This document shows, piece by piece, positions 1 through 18,581 of a DNA stretch of 64,000 bases. The stretch lies in contig HG738139.1 in NCBI GenBank assembly GCA_000499405.2, positions 11,680,616 through 11,744,615 on the forward strand. Direction: 5' to 3'. The stretch is from Onchocerca volvulus. Its lineage: Eukaryota > Nematoda > Chromadorea > Rhabditida > Onchocercidae. A program made the translations under genes and the position numbers. Positions within the stretch are counted from its first letter, which is position 1; every line of letters starts with the position of its first letter. The notes below the pieces were generated by a model. That model made no database searches. It was not told the DNA's origin and saw only the letters and a list, made by a program, of their open reading frames with translations.

Positions 1-1
1 G

Positions 2-5704
<5,703 letters not shown>

Positions 5705-6806
5705 AGCAAAGTAATTGTTACTTGCAAATATGCTGTTTTGTATATTCTATTGGTTCGTTTATTCGTTATGTGTGAAGGTGAGTCAGGGTTTCTCGTTCAG
5801 TATTGTATTTCATGTATTTTATTTTAATGATTTCTTAAAATTTAATCAATCTGTATACATTTCTAGTTAATCCCAATCATAGCGAACTTATTACTTTTTA
5901 TCAGTTTTACTGCCGTTAACTTCTTGATGCAGAAATGGTTTTATTCCATGTATGGTTTGTTTCTGAAATTCTTTTTTTTCTTTTTTTTCATTTCATATTT
6001 GTTTGCATGTTCGTGTATGTGTTATGTATGCATGTTTTCTGTGTATAATTTTTTATTTGCAAATGCTGAAAAAAGTTTATTACTATAAATGAAAATTATG
6101 CTTAAAATTGTTCAGCTTTACATCCATTTCATCTTTTTCTCAATGGTTATTCGTTCGACGAACATCCAATTCACCGTTATGAATGAAAAAAAGAAAAAAA
6201 AAACAAAAAAAAAAAAGCTCGAAAGAAACTATCGTTTTGTTTTACGTAAGAAAAAAATCTCTCCATTGATAAATTTGTCCATTATTATGATCGAGAAACT
6301 AAGAACTTTCTCATTGTTCCGAAATTTACACTAAAGTATGCTGAAATTTGAATCAAGAGTTACGAGGAAATAATGGATATGTGAATATAAAATATCAAAA
6401 AAAAAAAGAATCATTGTGGAAAAGAACTGTTTAAAATGGGAGCTATTTTAATAGGACAGTTCATTCGTTCACTGCTTCTATTGAGGAATTGCATAGTAGT
6501 CGGCATGATTAATGATTTATACTTCACATACGAAAGAAGGAGCTTAGTCAGTTGCTAATATTTAGAAATATATTTTCACAATTGATCTGAAAATACCAGA
6601 AAGAGTGTCATTTAGACTTTTTCCAATTCTTCCAGTGGAAACAAAATTGCTAGCTCTGTTATTTATTCCTGTGATCCAACACAAAGAAAGAAGATCATAA
6701 ATAACATTTCTCGCAAATGGTGTCTTTCGCTTCAAACAAAAGCTTTCCCTTCAAATTACATTGGTCTGACATTATATTTTCTCTTTCAAAAACACCGCAT
6801 TTTTTT
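5705..6806. other. Convergent intergenic region AGAP/TMEM147
   Basis: About 1.1 kb between the AGAP stop and the TMEM147 stop on the opposite strand. It must hold both 3' UTRs. Contents by eye: T- and A-runs (5971-5989, 6186-6219, 6398-6408) and a moderately GC-balanced, non-repetitive part at 6420-6780. No convincing extra exon. Confidence 0.55.
6662..6667 (-). terminator. Candidate poly(A) signal of TMEM147
   Basis: AATAAA on the minus strand (TTTATT on plus), about 140 nt downstream of the TMEM147 stop codon and with no better hexamer between. Position only; not proven. Confidence 0.4.
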
Positions 6807-7567
6807 TTAATTGCGGTATTGCGTAAAATGCGTTCCAAGCGATGAATATGCAACCAATGTTCCTATCGCAAGTCCTGTAGTAAATGCGGCCTTTGCTCCA
6901 AGTAAGGTCCAAGATCGAAGATTCAAATACACAATTGCCGATCTGAATTACAAACATCCATAAAATTTCTATCAGATTCAAATTTAAACATATCTAGTTT
7001 CGTTTTAACTTTAATATGCAGTAATTCTAAGCTGGAAATAAAAACGCTTTATCATATAACTCAATCGTTTGCTCCTGTTGCATATCATATAAAAGAATCT
7101 ACAACATGACCAAAATATCGCTTCAATATTTGTGAATAACAAAATATATCCCAATCATATTAGGTGAAATGCATTTTGAAAAATTCTCTTTCTCCTTTAT
7201 TTACTTTATAATCGGTAAATAAACTTACTGCTCAATGAATTCACGAAAAACACAAAGTGCAATCAACAAAGCAACTATTCGTCTCATCCCTGATCGCAGA
7301 TCATTACGGGTGAATAACCATACCAATGCTGCCATTGCTGAAGAAAACAAAAATTAAAAAAAAAAAATATTTATTCACTAACATAAATGAATTTTTCGAT
7401 GATTTTTACTGAAAACATATTTCTTTTCTTTCAATTCTTATCTTCTTGTCTTTTTTAAAAAATTTGTATGAGATTTCAATTACCGAATAAAATAGTTTTT
7501 GAATGGAGGACAAGAATGGAGAAACAAAATAAGATGTCTACTATAGAATAAAAACATTTCAGTCCTC

Positions 7568-7601
<34 letters not shown>

Positions 7602-8840
7602 GAGTTAAAATAATAAAAGAGAAAATCTTACCAACATAAAAAATTAGATCAATATTCGAATTCAGGGCCATTTGAATGTATTTCCAATGAAATGCCACTG
7701 CTCGGGCACCGACCCAAAAACCGACCAGACGACTAGCTACACTGAAATAAACTTTCATTTCCACTATATTTGGCTTACTCTATAATTTATTCAAGTAGTT
7801 GATTTCATGATTCTTTTTTCAACATCGAATATTATTGGGATTTTTATCTTTCCAAGTTATGTTTGCATTTGAAATTAGGCAAAATCCTCAGAATTTTGTA
7901 GAACTAAGATTTAAAAGAAAGATGATGTTGCGAAAAAAATCTTTACAAGCCATATGATAGGTGAACAATTGCAAATTTTCATAATAATCCTCAACAGCAA
8001 TCAAATCCTCTCAGAGATGAAATGAAATGATAAACATATTATTTAACCAATTACTAACTTTCAATCCCTATATGCAGATATATCCGATTAAGAGCAAATG
8101 TAGAGTTAATAATAATATCTGAAAATTACCTATGAGCAAAAGCCCAGCCTAAACCAACAGCCAAGAATCGGACCTCGCTTTTACCTGCCATCAGATAAAC
8201 GATCACGGCATGCAGACCCATCACATCGAAGATATCCGCGCTTGCTTTCATTAGTTCCTAAATACAAGTTTGAGAATTCTGATCATAAAATAGACTTAAA
8301 AATCCGGTTGCATCCGTTGAATTCAACAAGGCTTACCAGTTAATAAATCAACTATTTATGTATTTTTCTGTAAATCGAAATACAAACCATTTTTTAATAA
8401 ATAAATCACCATTAACCTTCGCCCATTATCCACTAATACATACTAATACGCAAATGAAGTAAACTTCAATTTCAAACCTAACACAAAGGTACCTAAATAT
8501 AAATACGTAATTTGAATGTAAAAATCAAAACTAAAGTATATAATATAAGTTCAACATAGAATCCGAAAACGGACTAAATCCAAATATGGAATCAAAGTTT
8601 AATTCAAAATTTAGGCTGAATCTATAACCTTACCGGGACTAAATCAAATCCATTAGCATCGCTGGCTGGAAAAAATGTTGCAAGGACGAGCATTTTGCAT
8701 AACTGTGTCAAAAAATAAGCCAAAACTGCGTGGGAGCATTTCCATATGGAGCAATATTCTGATAATCCCGAATACCTGTATGCGATAAAATACGGTGCGT
8801 ACGATAGTGCCACACAATTTACAAAATGAAGAAATGTCAT
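6807..8840 (-). CDS. tmem147: TMEM147, ER translocon-associated membrane protein
   Basis: Polytopic ER membrane protein. In vertebrates TMEM147 forms a complex with Nicalin and NOMO at the Sec61 translocon and helps multipass membrane proteins fold. Exons in transcript order: 8840-8634, 8257-8130, 7741-7632, 7337-7229 and 6942-6807. All junctions are GT-AG with matching phases, giving 229 residues against about 224 in human. The start MTFLHFVNCVALSYAPYF and the stretches YRYSGLSEY, LCKMLVLATFFP, ELMKASADI, FWVGARAVAFHWKYIQMAL and NSNID match the family in order, so the first ATG is well supported. The protein is hydrophobic along most of its length, as expected for about seven membrane spans. 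The C-terminus (THFTQYRN) is short and polar and differs from vertebrates. The gene diverges from HELQ across a 1.4-kb region. Confidence 0.95.
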
Positions 8841-8921
8841 CTGAACGAGAAATAAAAAGAAATATTTATGAAATGAGAATAATATGCATACGCAATTGTA
8901 TTTTCTTTCCGAAATTTCACT

Positions 8922-8961
8922 TTTATACTATTTGAATTCACACGAATTCAAATAGTATAAA
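8922..8961. repeat. 18-bp perfect inverted repeat, 4-nt loop
   Basis: TTTATACTATTTGAATTC (8922-8939), spacer ACAC, and the exact reverse complement at 8944-8961. A further partial copy (AAATAGTATGAATTCAAAT) follows at about 8991-9009. It starts 82 bp upstream of the TMEM147 start codon. Confidence 0.9.
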
Positions 8962-9135
8962 TCAGTATAAATTAATTAGTATAAATTGGCAAATAGTATG
9001 AATTCAAATATTCTCATATAATTAGATATTTGTTCATAAAATATGATTAGTTAAATTCACAATATACAGTCACATTATTTAAATTTCTCATCTACACCAT
9101 CCACACTATCGTCAATAAAAGCCTTCGCATAATCC

Positions 9136-9187
9136 GCATTCATGCAAATTGTTGCAAGCAACACGCTGCAACCGTTTGCATGAATGC
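9136..9187. repeat. Nested stem-loop, 13 + 6 bp stem
   Basis: GCATTCATGCAAA (9136-9148) pairs with TTTGCATGAATGC (9175-9187). Inside, after a 2x2 internal loop, GTTGCA (9151-9156) pairs with TGCAAC (9167-9172) around a 10-nt loop. The segment is clearly less AT-rich than its surroundings. It could be a small structured RNA, a DNA-binding site or a transposon end. Confidence 0.8.
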
Positions 9188-9349
9188 ATTCCGAATTCAC
9201 GTACGTGAAAATGAGCAGTACAATAACTATTAGACACGATAACACGTAACACACCTCGATAACTAAATAAAGAAATTTTCATTTTTAAAATATATGGTCC
9301 GTTAAAACAGACTGCCAATCATTCTAAGGGACCACAGGTGAGATTGAGT

Positions 9350-9790
9350 AAGAGAAGGAAGTGAAGCAATAGAGCGATTGAATTTTGAATAGTTTGTGAT
9401 AGAGATTGAAAATAAGGGAATAGCATAGGTAATAGGGAGGTAATACAGATTGCTAGGGATGAATAGAGAGCATGCTATAAGAGATTGACAAAATTTGGGG
9501 ATATAACGGTGAAAGTTTTAAATAAGGAAGGAGAGCGGAGAAATAGGGACGATTGGGTTTAGAATAGTTCGTGATAAGGATTGAAAATAGAGGAGTAGCG
9601 TATTGAATAAGGACATAATAATGCTTACTAAGAATTGGTTGTATGTTGCGAGAGATTGGTAAAGTTTGACAATATAACTGTGACAATGTTTGAGAGTAAA
9701 AAATAATAGCAGTAAATATGAAGAAACACAAAGATCAATAAGAATTGAGAGAGTATGTTGATAGATTATTGATTATTTGTGATGGTGATT
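9350..9790. repeat. Diverged tandem duplication, about 170-180 bp unit
   Basis: Phrases recur in the same order about 170-180 bp apart: GATTGAATTTTGAATAGTTT then GATTGGGTTTAGAATAGTTC; GTGATAGAGATTGAAAATA then GTGATAAGGATTGAAAATA; AAGAGATTGACAAAATTTG then CGAGAGATTGGTAAAGTTTG; ATATAACGGTGAAAG then ATATAACTGTGACAATG. A third, weaker partial unit (ATTTGTGATGGTGATTGAGAG) lies near 9775. G-rich and C-poor on the plus strand. Confidence 0.65.
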
Positions 9791-10262
9791 GAGAGCAAAT
9801 GAAACATTGCACATAATAATAAAATAGGAAAGGAATATATTATTTCGCTTTTTTTTGGAAAGAAAAAAAAAATCAAATATTTCAGTAATTTCCCAAACTT
9901 TTCAAAGTAATATCCTATTTCGGGTTCTACGTCTTAGGTACAATGTCTCTGATCTCAATAGATCCGTATACAAATCTTGTCCTCTGTTTCAGAAGTTGAA
10001 TAGAAAAAAGAGAAAAAAAGAATAAAATTTGTTCATAAAGACAATCATTTTCATTCATGATTCCTTAAAAAAAAAAAAAAAAAAAGAGGAAAAAAGAAAA
10101 AAGGACAACTAAAAATATGAATAAGTAAATAAATAAATAAATAAGCATATATATTTATGTCGTGTATGTTATATTACTTTTAGATCCGATTAATTTTCCA
10201 GAAAATTAAGCATATCTTCTTAAATTCGATCTTCATCAATCATTTCTAATTGTTATAGTATT

Positions 10263-13200
10263 ATGGAGAAAATACCAATGAAAAAATTGCTGTATCATAG
10301 TGACGATAATGTCTCCATTCCTACCGAAATAAATACGGAAATACGAGGGAAAACGCCAAGGTTTTTTTTTCAGTTTGTCAAAATTAAGCTAACTTTTAGT
10401 TCGGAAATTTCTATGCAAATTAAAAAATTTTATATCCAACGAAAAGGAAAATTTATGTCCCTTGCCTAGAATTGTTTTTTTTCTTCTTTTCGAAATAATT
10501 ATGTAAAATTGGAATTTGCCAAATTTCCGAGTTACTTCACAAATTTATGGGAAATTCTTGAGCTTTCAAAGAAAACAAATTCTTAAAATAGCTGAAATGT
10601 ATCAAATAACTTTTGTTTGTGTACGGTTATATGAATTTATTTTATAAGTTTTCATGTAAGTAGATTAACTGATTATGAGTAATAAAATGAGTGAAGCATT
10701 TCTGTAGTAAAATAAAGTGATAGTATAGTTTTACATAATAAATATAATGATTTGAATTTTATGAATAGTTAACATACTAAAATGGATAACGTTTCATTTA
10801 CTGTATATTTCGTCGTATTATTTCAGATTATCCGCGATAAGATATAAATCTCAATTACGCCCAAAACGGATATCATATCCGGGAAATTGCTCGAAAAAAT
10901 TCAAAGTACCGGCAATACAGCAGAATATAGGTATTCATTAAAAAGTCATAGAATTATTATTTTTTTTCTGCTTTTTTTGTGGATTTGTGTGAATATTCTT
11001 TAAATAGTATATTTGTAATTTCGTTAGCTAATATTATATTTCTCTTTATTTTCTCATTCGGAATCTTTTGAATCTAATAATTTTCAGCTCTTGCTTCATT
11101 CAGCTCAACGGGAAACGAAACAGACAGACAAGTGATTAATTTTTCTCGAAAGACGCAAGCGCAGGTTGATGTGCAAGTAAATTTATGTCTCACTTCTAGA
11201 GGATTATTTCCATCTTATTTTTTTGCAGATGCATGAGAAAAATTTAAGAAAAAAATAAAAGTTAAAATTTCCATCTTAATATCACTGCAAAAAATCTCGT
11301 ATTAAAAGTTTAACAGCTAAAAAATTTCTTTTAAACCAGTGTTTTGATTAATAACAGAGTTTTCAGGATAGTAGATTTGATTCTGGTTGCATGCTTTCAG
11401 CTGGCACATCTCGAGGAGATGCATACGAGGAGATGAAGAATATTTGTGAGATTTACAAAAATCTGCGAAAGATTTCGACATTTTACGGTGTGTGGTTATG
11501 TTATTTGTTGTATTTTATAGCTGATATCATTTATTAACTATTTTTAATTATTCCGTTTTGTTATCCTAGCATCTCTCCGTATTACCGCATTATTTTTTTG
11601 GAAAATATTTTTATTTGCAAGTAAGCTAATAATAGTCATAGTTAAACAAATGTAACAGTAATAGTTTAGGAAATCATTCTTAATTTACGGGTCATAGCGT
11701 CCTTTAATTTTTCATCTTTTTCCTTTTCTTCTAATCTAGATGTGTTTTTATAGATTGGCAAATGCAATGTTTAAATGATGAACATTTAATAGGTGGTACA
11801 AACATGATTGTTTCGATGGCAACCGGTGCAGGAAAAACTCTTGTTGCTGAGGTTCCTTCTTCATTATAAATAAAATATTTACATTATTTTGAGGGAGAAT
11901 GTTGTTAGTATGTGAATATGAAAATCTTTCGGGATTTCAGACTCTGCATAAATTTTAAAAAAGACATTTAAATGCTAGTATCGAATCATTCTGTTAATTG
12001 GATTGATTGTTTTCAGCCAAATGATAGTAAGTTTAATTTTGTGGGAAGTACTTTAATTGTGAACTTTTAGATAAGAGTTATTTCAGATTGTGATGTTACG
12101 AGAAATAATTGTCCGAAGGAGGAGTTGCATCCTTGTCGTACCATATATTGCAATCGCTCAGGAGAAAGTAAGTTTTTACGCAGATTAAAAAATATTACAG
12201 TGGAAGTGAAATGCAATCTATAAATTCTCAGAATAATTTTGTCTCTCGAATTTCAAATACGTTGCCAGGTTAAGTTTTTATTTTATAAGAATCATTTGAA
12301 ATTTATGTTCTGATCATTGTATTCAAATTTGAAAAATTCTAATTAATTACATGAGTTTAGGTTTATTCATTATCATTTTTCGAGGATAAGCTCAATGTTT
12401 GTGTGGAAGAATATGCAGCAAGCAAAGGTTAAGTGTTTTGGTTATATTTGTTTGTTTGGCCTTTTTTAAACTTGGAATTATGAGTTGAACACTGTTTTCA
12501 TAAGTCGACAATATTCTTCAGTTTATATCTAATCATCATAGATTAATCTGAAAATATTCAGATTCTGAATATTTGTTTTGCATTTTTTTTAGCGAAAGCT
12601 AACCTCAAGATGCTTGGAGATAAAGATTAATTTAGGTTCCATTGAATCAGGATAAAATATTTATTTGTAAACATTAATAAAATTGATAAAAAATCAATTT
12701 AATTGTAAACTTGCAAATTTTGGCTGGTTTGCAATATTAAGTTAATCGAACGACGAAGTTACAACGAACGATTAATAGGCAATATGGTCTCAAACCGTTA
12801 AATATTTTAGGGAGAGGAAATAAAGGAAAGGACAAAGAAAGCACTTATGTTCGTTATAGTTTCGTCTTTACTCAATAATCGAATCAAGTCGATGGTGCTG
12901 ATTACTTCAGTTAAATATTATTTGCAACCTCAGAAAATCTATTTGGAACCGGTGCGTATTTCAGGCCGTTTACCACCAATCAAACGTCGTAAAAGGGAAT
13001 CTATATATGTTGCAACTATTGAAAAAGCAAACATGTTAATTAATAGTCTGATAGAAGTAGATCGCATTGATGAGATTGGAGTTGTTGTAGTGGATGAAGT
13101 AAGTTATATGCCATCCAATTCTATGATTGCGTATGAAATTCTGTTTTAATTACTTTAATCAAATTTCCTGATTACTCTTGCCCACTTGTGGACACAATGA

Positions 13201-16200
13201 CTATCTTATGGTTTGTGTAATGTATGTGAACCTATTAGAATGTGAAGGAGTTTAGTATTTTAAATTTTATCATTGTTCATCAGATTATAATCCTTACTGC
13301 TTATTGATATTTCAGTTGCATATGATAGGAGAAAATATTCGAGGAGCAATTATTGAACAAGGGCTGATTAAATTTATGCAAAAAGGTTGTGGATTTTTTT
13401 CTCTTTTCATTTTAATTCTGCCATGTAATAAAAAGAAAGGAAAATGTTTTTAGAAAAAAGTGTGAGATACATTTTCATGTAGAGAATTAAGCAGTGTCGA
13501 ATTGGGCAGATTACGGCGAAGAAAATTAGGTATAATTCAACATATTAGCGGAACTATATGCTGAACCATTTCGATTTCCGAAAATTTCAATTAACGTAAT
13601 ATTATATGAAATTTCAGGTAGTGGTCAAATAATTGGTATGTCAGCAACTCTTTCAAACATTGAGCAGCTTTCAAAATTTCTGAATGCATCAATATTTTCA
13701 ACGAAATTTCGCCCTGTAAGCACTTTTATCAACTAAATAGATAAGTTATATATTGAATAGTGTTTCGGATGGGATGGGAAGAAGAAAGGTACAGTTTGTT
13801 TAAAGCATGTATATAAATCGCGAAGAATATTCAGTTATCCGATTCATGTGATTCGGTTATTTCACTTCCGGAACATTTATAATTAAATTCTTTTTAGGTT
13901 AAACTGATAGAGAAAGTGAAAATTGACAACTCTTTATATATCGTACAACCAGAGGGGAAATTGGAATTCGAGATGAATTTAGATGAAAATGTGGGTGTTA
14001 CTGATTTCAAAATTTGTTATGATCTTTCTACTTTGCTGGCTTGCTTGATTGATGAACTTTCATCAGACTAAAAATTTCACGTTGATGTGTTTTTCGGTTT
14101 TTTAGAGGTTAAAAAATCGTGATCCAGATGGATTGGTGCTTTTGTTGCATGATATTGTACCAAAGCGATCGGTTCTAATTTTTTGTCCAACCAAACAGAA
14201 TTGTGAAAATGTTTGTAAGATGGTTTCACATCTGATGCCAAAGTTTGTTCTTTTTTCTTGCTTTAGCTATTTGAAATCTCGCACTTTTCTAGAGATAAAG
14301 TACATAAGATATTATAAATGTTTCAGTCTTCTTGATTTAAGATAAGATCATAAATTATCAGTCTTTTCAGATTGACATGAGATTTCGAATTCAAAATATT
14401 TCTTCATAAATTTTTAATTTGTTAATTCAGGAATGTTCGAGAACGTAAAAAAGCCGAAAAAATGGCTGCAATAAAAGCTATAAAAAGTGAGGAAGATGGA
14501 AAGCTGTCTTCTTTACTAGAATTAAGCATCATGTGTGGTGTTGCATATCATCATAGTGGTTTAACAGCCGACGAAAGGAAGATTATTGAAGATGCTTTTC
14601 AGGTGATTATGTTTAGTTAAAATTTTTTTGTTGAAACTTTACAATCGTTAGAAGGTAAAATTTAGTTTATAATGGAATTTCAACTTTATTTGGATTTAAT
14701 TTAAATCTAAATTTTGAAATTGTAAACGATTTATAAAATTATGTTTTCAAAATAAATCATAATTTTAATACTTGAAGGATGGAATCATCAATATTATCTG
14801 CTGTACTTCAACCCTAGCAGCGGGAGTTAATCTTCCGGCTCGTCGAGTAATAATCAAAGCTCCATTTGTTGGCAAAGAACCACTTCGTAAGGCACAATAT
14901 CTGCAAATGATTGGTCGTGCTGGCCGAGCTGGTTATGATGATATGGGGGAATCAGTAACAATCTTACATTCTGCTTATGAGGAAGGCAAGGTAATATTTT
15001 CCGTTGGTAAATTTTAAATGAACTTTTCAACGCAGAATTTAATAATGTTATGGGCTTTATGACACGAGTCATGAAGTATTGTTTTTTTATAGGAGGAAAA
15101 AGATAAGATGATACATAACTGTTTTAAAACCATAAAATGATCACTGTATTCCATTTGAGTAAGTAGAAATTACGGCTGTTCTTGAGTATTAACTTTAAAT
15201 ATTTTTTTTTTTCTTTTGAAATTATTATATAAAGAAATGAAATCAAATAAATTTTTAGGATACTTATTTGGCTAATTTTTTCAATAATTCTTGGCCTGGA
15301 TTTTTATTTTTTGTTTTAGTTTTTAGACATGATTAATGGACCTTTACCAGGATGTAGTAGCTCATTAAATGAACCAACAATGTTTTCGTCGTTTCTGCTC
15401 GATTTGATCTCATTGAAGATTAGTCATTTTATGGCTTCTTTTTTTCTTTTTTTTGGTAACTGCGATTTAGAACTTTTCTTTGCATTTTGTTTGGATCAAA
15501 AAAAAAAAAAAAAAAATGTATTACATGGAATTCCTTTTCAGATGGCAGAGCGGTTAGAAGAGCTGGAGGCTATAGTACAGCAAACGCTATTTGGAATACA
15601 AAATAGTAATAGTAGAGAGTTGTTAAGAGAAATGTTGGAATATCTAATAAATCATGATCTAATTAGTATTGATAAGGTAAGATTATTTTATTTAATGATA
15701 TTTGAGGCATTTGAAGCGAGCAAATTGATTCTAAGATGCTTTTCGAGATTGTGTATTATGAATACAAATGAAAGTTACATTGTTTTTAGAATGGGAAATA
15801 TTCAGCTTCAACTTTTGGTATAGCAATCTTTTCGGCTTCTTTATCACCACTGATAGCCCAGCAGATGAGTGCTCTGTTATTTAACAATTTGAGCGAAGTA
15901 AGCTTTTTTTATTTTCTGTGTGATTCGATCTTTTAAGATTTTGGTTGCGGCCATCGGAAATTGCCATGATTATTTTTCGGAAGGCTTTGAAAAGTTACAA
16001 CACTTTCGATCAGAAATTTTTTCGATTCGATTTATCAGGATCTAATTAAAATTTGGAAACTCTAATTAGATATCTTACTGATAAAAATGCCAAGTTCAAA
16101 TCTCAATCGCTAATGTGACCTGTCAATTGTTTAATATGGAATTTTAGAATTCCAGACCTAGTCATGTATCACTTTGATAACTGTCACTCAAGTTTCCCGT

Positions 16201-18581
16201 CGTAAAGTGATGTTATTTCGATAATTAGTTTTTCATTATTCAGATTAAAAATTAATTGATTTTGATCTATTAAACATCCTGATTAATTTGGATACATTGT
16301 CTTCCAGTAGTGCAACGATTGCATATCAGATTCACTAGATAAACTTCTTAAATGATCGACTTATATAGTAGTTATAAAGCTGTTCCGATCATTTTATTTA
16401 TTATTTGCATTTTGCAAAAACACAGTTGTTGACATTTATTTAAACTCTTTTTGTACATATATAACAATGATATTTTTCAGGGTATTGTACTGTCTTCTCA
16501 TTTTCATTTATTATTTATGATGGTGCCGCTCGATATAGGTATTGATATTGACTGGAATATATTCTATGATGAGGTTATATCTCAGTATATATAATATTTT
16601 GTAAAATTTGAAAATTCAAGTAATTTTTCTTTGAAACTTAAAAAAAAAAAGTGACTTGAAATTTCTAGTCAGATTTTTATGCTGGTTGATTTTAAACTTT
16701 TTCAACTCCTTTTCGGACTCATTTCACTCGTAGTTTTCCAACTTTCCTGCTATCACGTGCCGCCTTCAAATCTATTCATTATTTTATTTTTTGGTTACAT
16801 ATTGTTCCTGTTACTTATTTCTCAGAGGTAATACGTTATATGCTATTTTTTTACAAATTTGTTTATTGCAGTACAAAGCATTGTCAAAATCTGAACAAGT
16901 TTTGCTTGCACGATTGGGACTAAATGATAAGCAGATTGTTCGATATTTCATCGAACAACCAAAATTGGTAGATTTTTATCGTTATTAAAATTTTGAGGTT
17001 ACGCAAGTATTTAATTCTCTTTTACAGTGAATTGCTACCAATATTACTTAGTTACTTACTCGAACTATCGCGCATCTTTTCATGCTGCAAGATTTTAGTT
17101 CATATAAGAATATTAGTTTCTTTTGTCTCATATTAAAAATATACCTCTACTTTAATGCCCGATCAACATTTCAGATAACGGTCTTATGTTTCTTTGACAT
17201 CAGTTCTTGTTGATCATATTACTTGTAAAGTATGAAATCCGTAGAATCAGTTGAATACATAAATATATTTTTATCATTGCAACATAAATTATAGAGCGAA
17301 GGTGAATCATCGTTACGTCTTTATATTTCGTTCATGTTGCATCGACTGTGGAAACAAGAAACATTTTTTGATATTGCGGAACGTTTTCATGTATCTCGTG
17401 GTTGGCTTCAAAATGTCTTGCAAGCAACCTTATCACAGGCATCGTCGATAGCACGTTTTGCAGAGGTAAAGATTGACTTCTTTTTTTTTTTTTTGAAAAT
17501 ATTGAATGAATTGAATCATATTTTTTAAATGTCTCATTAAATATGATCACCATATTTGATAACATTGCAGAAAATACCATCTCTCTGGCCGTTGAAAAAT
17601 TTATTACCTGATTTGGTGCAACACTTACGAGATTGTTCGCAGCAGGAGCTAATTCCGTTACTTGCAGTTGATGGTGTTAAAAGAGGACGAGCACGACAAC
17701 TTTATAATGCAGGTATGCAGGTATTAAAAAATATAATTCTTTATTAAAATAAAAATAACAGTTCAAAGATTACTGGATCAATTTATTCGAATTAAGGGTT
17801 CAGTTTGCTGAAGCATTGTAATCATTGTCAATGCAATATAATAGCAATTATAGGATATCTGATAATTTCATTAGTTTTTTAATTTTAAGGTTTCAAAACA
17901 ATTGGTTTGATTGCTTCAGCAAACCCATCGGCACTATTATCTACCATAGATCATCTGAATAGACGACAGGCTAATGCCATCATCCGAAGTGCAAAAGTAA
18001 ATTTTTATTGATTATTATTAAAATATTTATATTAGTTAGGAATTAAATAAGAACAATACATGTGGAAAGTTTTTATATTGCATTATCAAAATGAAAAAGT
18101 CAACTTGCACTGAACATTTTAGATGGTTCATTTTGATTTCTCTAATATGTGTTTCAGCTGTTTCATTGAATGCTAAAATTATATTGACTTGAAAGTATTT
18201 TAAAATGTGTAATTAATTCTTTTTTTTTTTTTGAAAAATGCACGATTAAATTGACGCAGCCATATATATGCACTTTGTGAAACTCATCATTTTTTATCCT
18301 GCAGAGAAGGCTAAATCTATGCTGAAAGAAAAAAAAATACTCATAAATTTGATTTTGATTGAGATTTGTTGTACCATTCGAGTAAAAAGTTTTGCAAGAA
18401 ATTGAAATAGCAAAAAATTTATTAAATGGAAATGACGTTTAATGGAAAAACGTGACTAATATGAAATTATATAATTTAGGTTTTGCTTCGTAATCAGTTG
18501 GCGGAGAAAGTTGAGGAACTGGAAGAACAAATTGGGATTAAAGGAAACGAAATTTTGGCAAAATTTTCCTCATATTGCTGA
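10263..18581 (+). CDS. helq-1: HELQ-type DNA repair helicase (Ski2-like, Hel308 family)
   Basis: 3'-5' DNA helicase that acts at stalled forks and in recombination repair. Exons: 10263-10360, 10827-10930, 11088-11176, 11367-11487, 11754-11851, 12087-12167, 12361-12427, 12965-13098, 13316-13385, 13618-13715, 13898-13990, 14106-14242, 14431-14602, 14778-14990, 15320-about 15455, about 15549-15676, 15790-15897, 16481-16573, 16872-16967, 17295-17465, 17571-17712, 17890-17996 and 18480-18581. Phases agree and give about 885 residues; human HELQ has about 1,100, with a longer N-terminus. Motifs: DWQ (138-140), Walker A ATGAGKT (160-166), DELH (263-266), GMSATL (294-299), [15 protein letters not shown] and [10 protein letters not shown] (497-506). 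The C-terminus carries the helix-hairpin-helix-like part ([22 protein letters not shown]). IGRAGRAG and the absence of a polymerase domain favour HELQ over POLQ. The start ATG is the first good one, but an upstream exon is possible. One intron boundary near 15.4-15.55 kb is unclear. Confidence 0.93.
15422..15549 (+). other. Uncertain intron of HELQ
   Basis: The frame stays open from 15320 to 15676, so an unspliced read is possible, but 15425-15541 (T-runs, an A18 run) has no counterpart in HELQ proteins. The acceptor TTCCTTTTCAG at 15541 looks best, but no GT donor gives its phase. The phase-compatible solution is donor G|GTAACT after 15455 (or A|GTCATT after 15422) with acceptor GGCAG at 15548, giving ...[15 protein letters not shown].... 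A transcript read would settle this. Confidence 0.45.

Larger units (their letters stand above)
8841..10262. promoter_or_regulatory. Divergent intergenic region TMEM147/HELQ
   Basis: This 1.4-kb space must hold the promoters of both TMEM147 (leftward) and HELQ (rightward). It contains an 18-bp perfect inverted repeat (8922-8961), a less AT-rich nested hairpin (9136-9187), a 14-bp palindrome TTCACGTACGTGAA (9196-9209), a degenerate repeat of about 170-180 bp (about 9350-9790), and A-rich runs (10069-10110). I see no recognisable TATA element, and no spliced coding exon can be defended. HELQ may have an additional upstream exon here. Confidence 0.5.

Noticed and set aside
7480..7630. Read-through extension of TMEM147 exon 3
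   Set aside because: The open frame continues past 7632 into a T-run, but the donor G|GTAAGA at 7632/7631 and the next exon in phase show that this is intron.
9112..9318. 68-codon minus-strand frame with several cysteines (MAVCFNGPY...)
   Set aside because: It overlaps the nested hairpin, which produces the cysteine and histidine codons. No acceptor, donor or family match. Kept only as non-coding structure.
10263..18581. DNA polymerase theta (POLQ) helicase region
   Set aside because: The helicase motifs read IGRAGRAG as in HELQ rather than the GRAGR-K form typical of POLQ. The C-terminal half matches HELQ, and there is no polymerase domain.
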